DNA of 10,783 bases, from the NCBI GenBank assembly GCA_003545125.1, contig DQCI01000065.1:1-10783 (forward strand). Direction: 5' to 3'. Positions 1-10,783 of this stretch are shown here, piece after piece. The notes beneath the pieces were generated by a model that was not told the DNA's origin, did no database searches, and saw nothing but the letters and a program-made list of their open reading frames with translations. A program made the translations under genes and the position numbers. This DNA is from Paracoccaceae bacterium. GTDB lineage: Bacteria > Pseudomonadota > Alphaproteobacteria > Rhodobacterales > Rhodobacteraceae. Each line of letters opens with the position of its first letter. Position 1 is the first letter of the stretch.

Positions 1-24
1 GCGTTCAAACTTTTCCTTGGCCAT
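1..24 (-). CDS. tuf: Elongation factor Tu, first 8 codons (runs off window)
   Basis: Only the start lies in the window: an ATG at 22-24 followed by codons reading MAKEKFER, the usual N-terminus of proteobacterial EF-Tu, the GTPase that delivers aminoacyl-tRNA to the ribosome. A clear Shine-Dalgarno sequence, AGAGGAA (minus strand, 32-38), sits 7 nt before the ATG. The gene follows fusA after 59 nt, its usual place at the end of the str operon. The identification rests on eight residues plus context; the context is strong. Whether a second tuf copy exists elsewhere cannot be seen from here. Confidence 0.9.
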
Positions 25-50
25 CTTTGTCTTCCTCTTGTTTCGAGACA

Positions 51-71
51 GGCCGGGCGTTTCACCCGGCC
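51..71 (-). promoter_or_regulatory. Hairpin in the fusA-tuf spacer
   Basis: In the minus-strand transcript GGCCGGGUG and CGCCCGGCC pair over 9 bp (eight Watson-Crick pairs and one G-U) around an AAA loop. It lies 12 nt after the fusA stop and ends 13 nt before the tuf Shine-Dalgarno sequence. No U-run follows, so it does not look like an intrinsic terminator. A role in mRNA processing or stability, or in setting the fusA-to-tuf ratio, is inference. Confidence 0.6.
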
Positions 72-83
72 CGCATTATCCGA

Positions 84-2201
<2,118 letters not shown>

Positions 2202-2246
2202 GGTGGAAGATCTCTTAAAGCATGAGAGCCGGGAAACCCGACCTGA

Positions 2247-2717
2247 TTACCATCGGTAGTGGCTGAACGCCTTGTTGGCGTCGGCCATCTTGTGGGTGTC
2301 TTCGCGCTTCTTAACGGCGGTGCCGCGGCCGTTGACGGCATCGAGCAGCTCGCCGGCGAGGCGTTCTTCCATCGTGTTCTCGTTGCGGCCACGGCAGGCG
2401 ATGATCAGCCAACGGATTGCCAGCGCCTCGCGGCGCTCGGGGCGCACTTCGACCGGCACCTGGTAGGTGGCACCACCAACCCGGCGCGAGCGAACCTCGA
2501 CCGACGGCTTGATGTTGTCGAGCGCTTCGTGGAAGATCTCCACCGGCGCACGCTTGACCTTGTCTTCGACCCGGTCGAGCGCGTTGTAGACGATCTTCTC
2601 GGCGGTCGACTTCTTGCCATCGACCATCAGGTTGTTCATGAACTTGGTCAGCACCCGGTCGCCATACTTGGCGTCGGGCAGGACTTCGCGCTTCTCGGCA
2701 GCGTGACGACGGGACAT
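2247..2717 (-). CDS. rpsG: 30S ribosomal protein S7
   Basis: A 156-residue protein, the standard S7 length, starting [20 protein letters not shown] and ending AFSHYRW. S7 is a primary binder of the 3' major domain of 16S rRNA, starts assembly of the 30S head and lies near the E site. Typical blocks are visible: [20 protein letters not shown], the basic strand [17 protein letters not shown], and [21 protein letters not shown] near the end (tail [17 protein letters not shown]). The start at 2715-2717 is fixed by an excellent Shine-Dalgarno site 7 nt upstream that includes the rpsL stop codon. In E. coli S7 represses its own operon by binding the rpsL-rpsG spacer; here that spacer is only 11 nt, so control must work differently. 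Gene and product appear intact. Confidence 0.98.
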   Translation of the reverse strand: MSRRHAAEKREVLPDAKYGDRVLTKFMNNLMVDGKKSTAEKIVYNALDRVEDKVKRAPVEIFHEALDNIKPSVEVRSRRVGGATYQVPVEVRPERREALAIRWLIIACRGRNENTMEERLAGELLDAVNGRGTAVKKREDTHKMADANKAFSHYRW

Positions 2718-2724
2718 GCAGTCT

Positions 2725-2731
2725 CTCCTTA
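2725..2731 (-). promoter_or_regulatory. rpsG ribosome binding site fused to the rpsL stop codon
   Basis: The minus strand reads TAAGGAG: the TAA is the rpsL stop (2729-2731) and all seven bases match the consensus complement of the 16S anti-Shine-Dalgarno sequence. It ends 7 nt before the rpsG ATG. A ribosome terminating on rpsL therefore covers the rpsG initiation site, which suggests coupled translation of S12 and S7 (inference). Confidence 0.85.
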
Positions 2732-3100
2732 CTTCGGACGCTTGGCGCCGTATTTCGAGCGGCGCTGACGGCGATCTTTGACACCCTGGGTGTCGAGAAC
2801 GCCGCGCAGGATGTGATAGCGGACACCGGGAAGGTCTTTCACACGGCCGCCACGGATGAGCACGACGGAGTGCTCCTGCAGGTTGTGGCTCTCACCCGGA
2901 ATGTAGCTGATGACCTCGTAGCCGTTCGAAAGCCGCACCTTGGCGACTTTCCGCATGGCCGAGTTCGGCTTCTTCGGCGTCGTGGTGTAGACGCGGGTGC
3001 AAACGCCACGCTTCTGCGGGCAGGATTCCAGGTGCTGGGACTTGGAGCGTTTCACTTTGGGCTGCCGCGGCTTGCGGATCAGCTGCTGGATCGTGGGCAT
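2729..3100 (-). CDS. rpsL: 30S ribosomal protein S12
   Basis: A 123-residue protein starting [15 protein letters not shown], one residue shorter than E. coli S12. S12 lies at the decoding centre, where it takes part in codon-anticodon checking. The conserved [11 protein letters not shown] block is present with Lys43, as is [10 protein letters not shown] with Lys88 and Asp89. Lys43 and Lys88 are the wild-type residues at the classic streptomycin-resistance positions, so no such mutation is seen, and Asp89 is the known RimO methylthiolation site. The frame is open a little further upstream, but the ATG at 3098-3100 is chosen because S12 proteins begin exactly there and GGGGAAAGAGA (3105-3115) supplies a purine-rich ribosome site. 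It is the first gene of the str operon, behind its own promoter and a long leader. Confidence 0.98.
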   Translation of the reverse strand: MPTIQQLIRKPRQPKVKRSKSQHLESCPQKRGVCTRVYTTTPKKPNSAMRKVAKVRLSNGYEVISYIPGESHNLQEHSVVLIRGGRVKDLPGVRYHILRGVLDTQGVKDRRQRRSKYGAKRPK

Positions 3101-3193
3101 TGGGTCTCTTTCCCCGTGTTGCAACACTTGTTTCTGGGGCGCGCGCCCCGGTTATCGACGTCTCGCGCTCTACGCGTCCGCAAAGCGCAATGG

Positions 3194-3226
3194 ACCGCAT
3201 CCGCTCCGTTCCCGGAGCGATGCGGT
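3194..3226 (-). promoter_or_regulatory. Long bulged hairpin in the str leader
   Basis: In the minus-strand RNA ACCGCAUC pairs with GAUGCGGU (8 bp) and, beyond a single bulged G at 3202, GCUCCG pairs with CGGAGC (6 bp), closed by a GGAA tetraloop of the GNRA class. Fourteen base pairs with one bulge and a GNRA loop look like a protein-binding RNA element. No U-run follows and the hairpin lies downstream of the promoter, so it is unlikely to be the terminator of the upstream permease gene. Confidence 0.65.
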
Positions 3227-3238
3227 GGGTCCTCAGAG

Positions 3239-3274
3239 GATCGGGGCAGCCCATTTCTGGGGTGGGCCCGGATC
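3239..3274 (-). promoter_or_regulatory. Second hairpin in the str leader
   Basis: A 36-nt segment whose ends pair in the minus-strand RNA: GAUC with GAUC (4 bp), a C-C mismatch, then GGGC with GCCC (4 bp). The apical part can alternatively pair GCCCA with UGGGC around a 9-nt loop, so two mutually exclusive folds share the same bases. It lies 12 nt upstream (5') of the long bulged hairpin. Its function is unknown. Confidence 0.45.
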
Positions 3275-3332
3275 TTGTCCACTACAACTCTGATGCAGGC
3301 GCACTGGTGTCCCAGCGGCCCGAATGTGGGCG

Positions 3333-3361
3333 CGTATATGGGGAGTCGGATGGGTTGTCAA
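3333..3361 (-). promoter_or_regulatory. Predicted sigma-70 promoter of the str operon
   Basis: The minus strand carries a perfect -35 box TTGACA (3356-3361) and a -10 box TATACG (3333-3338) separated by exactly 17 bp. Transcription would start near 3326. The -35 box begins about 20 nt after the stop codon of the EamA permease, so read-through from that gene could also enter the operon; the only structure between them is a 6-bp hairpin with a 3-nt loop (3366-3380) and no U-run. This is the best promoter match seen in the window and fits the high expression expected of rpsL-rpsG-fusA-tuf. Confidence 0.75.
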
Positions 3362-3380
3362 CAGTGGCAGCGTAGCCGCC

Positions 3381-4307
3381 TCATCCTTTCCGCGTCCCGG
3401 CCGTCCGGCTGCGTTCCGGGGCCAGCTTGCGCTCCCGGTAGAGGGTGAACAGGCCGGTGGCGACAACGATTGCGGCGCCCGTCAGTGTGAGGCCATCGGG
3501 CCAGTCGCCGAAGACAACAAGGCCGAGGATGAGAGCCCAGACCAGGCCGGTATAGCGGAACGGGGCGACGAAGCCGATATCGCCCGCGCGCATCGTCGCG
3601 ACCGAAGCGACATAAGCGCAGAGAATGAAAACTCCCGCCAGTCCGACCAACCCGGCGGAGCGCGGGGTAAGTGGCGTCCAGGGCTCGAAGAGCATGGTAA
3701 GCCCGAAGACGGCCACGACCACCACCGACGCGGCGAAAGCCACTGTCGCCGAGGGCGTCGTAGGCGCGAGTCGGCGCGCAAGGAGGTCGCGCAGGGTGAT
3801 GAACCCGACGGCACCGAGCCCCCAGAGCGACCAGGCGTCGAACCCCTCGGCCCCGGGCCGGATGATCAGCATCACCCCGACAAAGCCGACCAGGATCGCC
3901 GACAACCGGCGCCAGCCGAGCGGCTCGGCAAGGAACAACGCCGCCGCCAGCGCCACGGTAAGCGGAAGCGCCTGGAGGATAGCGGTGACGTTCGCGATCG
4001 GCATGTTGAGAAGCGCCGTCACGAAGAAAAAGGTCGCCCCGAGATCGGCAAGACTGCGCAGCAGGATGAGCCCCCATTCCCGTCTGGGCAGGTCAAACCG
4101 GATCGCGCCGATCCAGCGCACGGCGAGCAGCATCAGCACACAGGTCACCACACCGCGCAGGAACAGGAGCTGCGCCAGCGGCACCGCATCGCCGATCGTC
4201 TTGATCGCGGTGTCGTTCAGCGCATATCCGGCCGTCGACACGGCCATCAGAATCGCGCCGCGCAGGTTGTCGGCACGCCCGGTGTCGGCGCTCTCTCCCC
4301 GCGCCAC
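3381..4307 (-). CDS. EamA-family (drug/metabolite transporter) permease
   Basis: A 308-residue hydrophobic protein with about ten predicted membrane segments, roughly at 17-36, 43-63, 77-98, 104-124, 133-150, 156-174, 182-204, 215-237, 242-264 and 270-290, arranged as two five-helix EamA repeats. Conserved-looking signatures include GYALNDT in helix 1, LLFLRGVV in helix 2 and APFRYTGLVWA in the second half. DMT permeases move small metabolites or drugs across the inner membrane; the substrate here cannot be told. The start is taken as GTG (4305-4307), 2 nt after the upstream stop, preceded by AGGGGG (4318-4323). An open extension to 4481 would overlap the upstream gene with non-membrane, Arg-rich sequence, and the first internal ATG would cut helix 1. 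Probably co-transcribed with the glycosyltransferase. Confidence 0.88.
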   Translation of the reverse strand: MARGESADTGRADNLRGAILMAVSTAGYALNDTAIKTIGDAVPLAQLLFLRGVVTCVLMLLAVRWIGAIRFDLPRREWGLILLRSLADLGATFFFVTALLNMPIANVTAILQALPLTVALAAALFLAEPLGWRRLSAILVGFVGVMLIIRPGAEGFDAWSLWGLGAVGFITLRDLLARRLAPTTPSATVAFAASVVVVAVFGLTMLFEPWTPLTPRSAGLVGLAGVFILCAYVASVATMRAGDIGFVAPFRYTGLVWALILGLVVFGDWPDGLTLTGAAIVVATGLFTLYRERKLAPERSRTAGTRKG

Positions 4308-4309
4308 GG

Positions 4310-5173
4310 TCAACTGGCCCCCTGCCGGGTCTGACCGCGCCTCAGCGCGGCTTTCAACTCCGAGAGATCGACCCGGAAACGTTTGCGCAGTGTCCGGCGC
4401 AGTTCGGCCTCTTCCATCTCGAACATCGGCGCGCGCGCCGGCGTGCCGCTGTCGTTTGTGCCATGGCCGCCGCGCACCCACATGATCTCATCGGGGTTCG
4501 TCACCGCAGGCATCGACTGCCAGATCAGGTGATGCATGAAGCCGAGGATGAAATGTCCGTCGCCCGGACGGGTTGCGATGGCGAAGGCGACGCCGAGGAA
4601 GGGCTCAAGACGCGGCACGATCTCGACCTTGCCGCCTGGCCGGGCGAACAAGTTCAGCCCGCGCGCATAGTCGAGCGCGATCGGCCCCTCACGACCGGCA
4701 TGCCACGCCTTGAGTTTACGCCAATCGCGCCTCAGCCGCCGCGTGAAATCAACCGCCACCGCGTCGTCATCGTCGAGCCGGAACTGCAATACGACTTCCG
4801 CCTGCCGGTCGACATGCGCGCGCAAGGCGTCGGCACAGATCTTGCGGTGATGCTCGGGCGGGGCGAAGTGGGCGGAGAGCTGGGGGATGTGCTCTACATG
4901 GGCCAGCATCCGACCACGCCAGGGCTCGGGAAAGTCCTCGCCCATCAACACGACGATTTTGAAGGCGAGGTCTTTCTGCGCCGCAATCCCCGGCAGTGTG
5001 ACCAGCTCGAACCAGGCAAACCGCAGCGCGAGGCGGGCCGGGTCGTAAAGGTAGGCGCGGCGTTCGTCGAGGCTTGCGTGTTCCACCTGGAAGGCACCGG
5101 TGGAGGGCACCGAGAACCGGGTGAGGCCCAGAACCTGGATACCTTTGTCCGTACTGGGATCGCGCGGTGTCAT
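4310..5173 (-). CDS. Putative glycosyltransferase, Rhamno_transf type
   Basis: A 287-residue soluble protein resembling the Pfam Rhamno_transf family (putative rhamnosyl transferases), recognised from recalled sequences. Visible family-like features are the N-terminal strand IQVLGLTRFSVPS (12-24), the segment AFQVEH (27-32), the acidic block RLDDDDAVAVDF (132-143), which resembles the metal and nucleotide-sugar binding DxD motif of GT-A enzymes, and HHLIWQSMPAV (214-224). There is no signal peptide or membrane helix, so it probably acts in the cytoplasm on a cell-surface sugar; donor and acceptor are unknown. The ATG at 5171-5173 has no clear Shine-Dalgarno sequence. It is preferred because the longer open frame (to 5317) runs through inverted repeats and gives an unlikely Arg/Phe-rich leader. 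The gene is followed after 2 nt by the EamA permease. Confidence 0.72.
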   Translation of the reverse strand: MTPRDPSTDKGIQVLGLTRFSVPSTGAFQVEHASLDERRAYLYDPARLALRFAWFELVTLPGIAAQKDLAFKIVVLMGEDFPEPWRGRMLAHVEHIPQLSAHFAPPEHHRKICADALRAHVDRQAEVVLQFRLDDDDAVAVDFTRRLRRDWRKLKAWHAGREGPIALDYARGLNLFARPGGKVEIVPRLEPFLGVAFAIATRPGDGHFILGFMHHLIWQSMPAVTNPDEIMWVRGGHGTNDSGTPARAPMFEMEEAELRRTLRKRFRVDLSELKAALRRGQTRQGAS

Positions 5174-5225
5174 GCGCCGGAGTGTGTCAGAGCGAAACCG
5201 GTGGCGAAAGCGAAAAGGATAGGGT

Positions 5226-5307
5226 CGGGCGACACGAAATCCGGTGCGGATTTCGGCACGGTTTCCGGATGGAAACCGATCCGTTTTTCGTACGAAAAAC
5301 GCGCCCG
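5226..5307. repeat. Branched inverted-repeat element (three hairpins in a closing stem)
   Basis: Three perfect inverted repeats stand almost back to back. Hairpin A (5235-5255) is CGAAATCCG, loop GTG, CGGATTTCG (9 bp). Hairpin B (5259-5278) is CGGTTTCC, loop GGAT, GGAAACCG (8 bp). Hairpin C (5282-5301) is the 20-bp perfect palindrome CGTTTTTCGTACGAAAAACG. They are separated by 3 nt each. The outer arms CGGGCG (5226-5231) and CGCCCG (5302-5307) pair over 6 bp, so the segment can fold as a four-way, cloverleaf-like structure on either strand. It lies between the rpoC terminator and the glycosyltransferase. It is not a tRNA. It could be a REP-like dispersed element, a protein-binding site or a structured leader; I do not recognise it. 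Confidence 0.7.
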
Positions 5308-5321
5308 CGCCCCACAAGGAG

Positions 5322-5347
5322 AAACCCCCGCCTTGCCGGGCGGGGGG
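5322..5347 (-). terminator. Intrinsic terminator after rpoC
   Basis: Starting about 28 nt beyond the rpoC stop, the minus strand reads CCCCCGCC, loop CGGCAA, GGCGGGGG (8 GC-rich pairs, 5325-5346), followed by TTTCTCCTT. The U-tract is interrupted but acceptable for a GC-rich organism. It probably ends the rpoBC transcript and separates it from the glycosyltransferase-permease pair. Confidence 0.8.
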
Positions 5348-5374
5348 TCCTTGGTGTTTCAGCCGAAAGCCCGA

Positions 5375-9661
<4,287 letters not shown>

Positions 9662-9695
9662 TTTCAAATCCTTGAATTCGTGCGGGTTGGGTGAG

Positions 9696-9751
9696 CGGCG
9701 TCAAGCCCTTTCAAAAGGGCTTACGAAGGGCCTTCGAAGGCCCTTGCGCCG
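9696..9751 (-). promoter_or_regulatory. Three-way-junction RNA structure in the rpoB-rpoC spacer
   Basis: Immediately after the rpoB stop codon the minus-strand RNA can form a closed branched fold: CGGCG (9747-9751) pairs with CGCCG (9696-9700) and encloses two hairpins. The first (9726-9745) is the 20-nt palindrome AAGGGCCTTCGAAGGCCCTT; the second (9703-9722) is AAGCCCUU, loop UUGA, AAGGGCUU. Linkers are only 1 to 3 nt. The hairpins share AAGGGC/GCCCTT blocks, so an alternative cross-pairing exists. There is no U-run and rpoC must be read through, so a processing or stability element is more plausible than a terminator (inference). Confidence 0.65.

Positions 9752-10783
<1,032 letters not shown>

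Larger units (their letters stand above)
3101..3326 (-). promoter_or_regulatory. Structured 5' leader of the str operon
   Basis: Roughly 225 nt lie between the predicted transcription start (near 3326, from the promoter at 3333-3361) and the rpsL ATG. I see no convincing gene, tRNA or leader peptide in it. It holds two strong hairpins (entered separately) and two short palindromes near the ribosome site: GGGGCGCGCGCCCC at 3136-3149 and GTGTTGCAACAC at 3116-3127. This is long for a ribosomal-protein leader with no known riboswitch class, and the structures suggest post-transcriptional control, for example autogenous binding of S7 or S12. That role is inference; the 5' end is predicted only from promoter spacing. 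Confidence 0.5.

Noticed and set aside
3194..3226. The long leader hairpin as a terminator for the permease gene.
   Set aside because: No U-run follows on the minus strand, and it lies downstream of the predicted str promoter, where termination would shut off rpsL.
3079..3282. Small minus-strand frame (67 codons) in the str leader as a possible leader peptide or small gene.
   Set aside because: It overlaps the rpsL start out of frame, has Arg/Pro-rich composition, lacks a ribosome site and runs through the hairpins.
4308..4481. N-terminal extension of the EamA permease to an ATG at 4481.
   Set aside because: It would overlap the upstream coding sequence by more than 170 nt with Arg-rich, non-membrane sequence; a GTG 2 nt after the upstream stop gives the normal EamA length.
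5216..5221. TATCCT upstream of the glycosyltransferase as a -10 promoter box.
   Set aside because: No acceptable -35 box lies 15-19 bp further upstream; the spacing falls inside hairpin A of the repeat element, so the promoter of this gene is left unassigned.
5226..5307. A tRNA gene, because of the cloverleaf-like pairing.
   Set aside because: The arms have the wrong lengths and there are no conserved tRNA features such as a GTTC T-loop, a 7-nt anticodon loop or a CCA end.
5174..5317. N-terminal extension of the glycosyltransferase to an ATG at 5317.
   Set aside because: The extension translates the inverted-repeat element into an Arg/Phe-rich stretch, and the family resemblance begins only around residue 12 of the shorter form.

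Overview
The window is a stretch of a GC-rich bacterial chromosome in which every supported gene lies on the minus strand. The proteins (RpoC beginning [12 protein letters not shown], a 156-aa S7 ending AFSHYRW, an EamA permease with an APFRYTGLVWA segment) and the gene order rpoB-rpoC-rpsL-rpsG-fusA-tuf point to an alphaproteobacterium, most likely family Rhodobacteraceae (Roseobacter group or a relative). This is judged from recalled family sequences, not from a search, and I cannot name a genus.

Read in the direction of transcription (right to left), the window opens inside rpoB (9752-10783, C-terminal third). A 90-nt spacer follows that can fold into a compact branched structure, then complete rpoC (5375-9661). 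Behind rpoC come a good intrinsic terminator (5322-5347) and an 82-nt segment in which three perfect hairpins stand side by side inside a 6-bp closing stem (5226-5307). Next is a two-gene unit unrelated to transcription or translation: a putative glycosyltransferase of the Rhamno_transf type (4310-5173) and, 2 nt later, a drug/metabolite (EamA) permease with a GTG start (3381-4307). About 20 nt past the permease stop is a near-consensus sigma-70 promoter (3333-3361), followed by a roughly 225-nt structured leader and the str operon: rpsL (S12), rpsG (S7), fusA (EF-G) and the first eight codons of tuf (EF-Tu).

The core genes supply the catalytic RNA polymerase subunits, the 30S decoding-site protein S12, the primary 16S-binding protein S7 and two elongation factors. 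All look intact and canonical, with active-site motifs in place. The separate promoter and leader suggest that the str operon is controlled independently of rpoBC here. The inserted glycosyltransferase and permease are probably a co-transcribed passenger pair.

I found no mobile element, CRISPR array, tRNA or rRNA, and no new protein system. The unexplained content is non-coding: branched hairpin structures in the rpoB-rpoC and rpoC-glycosyltransferase spacers, the structured str leader, and the lack of room between rpsL and rpsG for an E. coli-style S7 regulatory site. No gap without a gene exceeds 300 bases; the two largest (3101-3380 and 5174-5374) are described in the entries.
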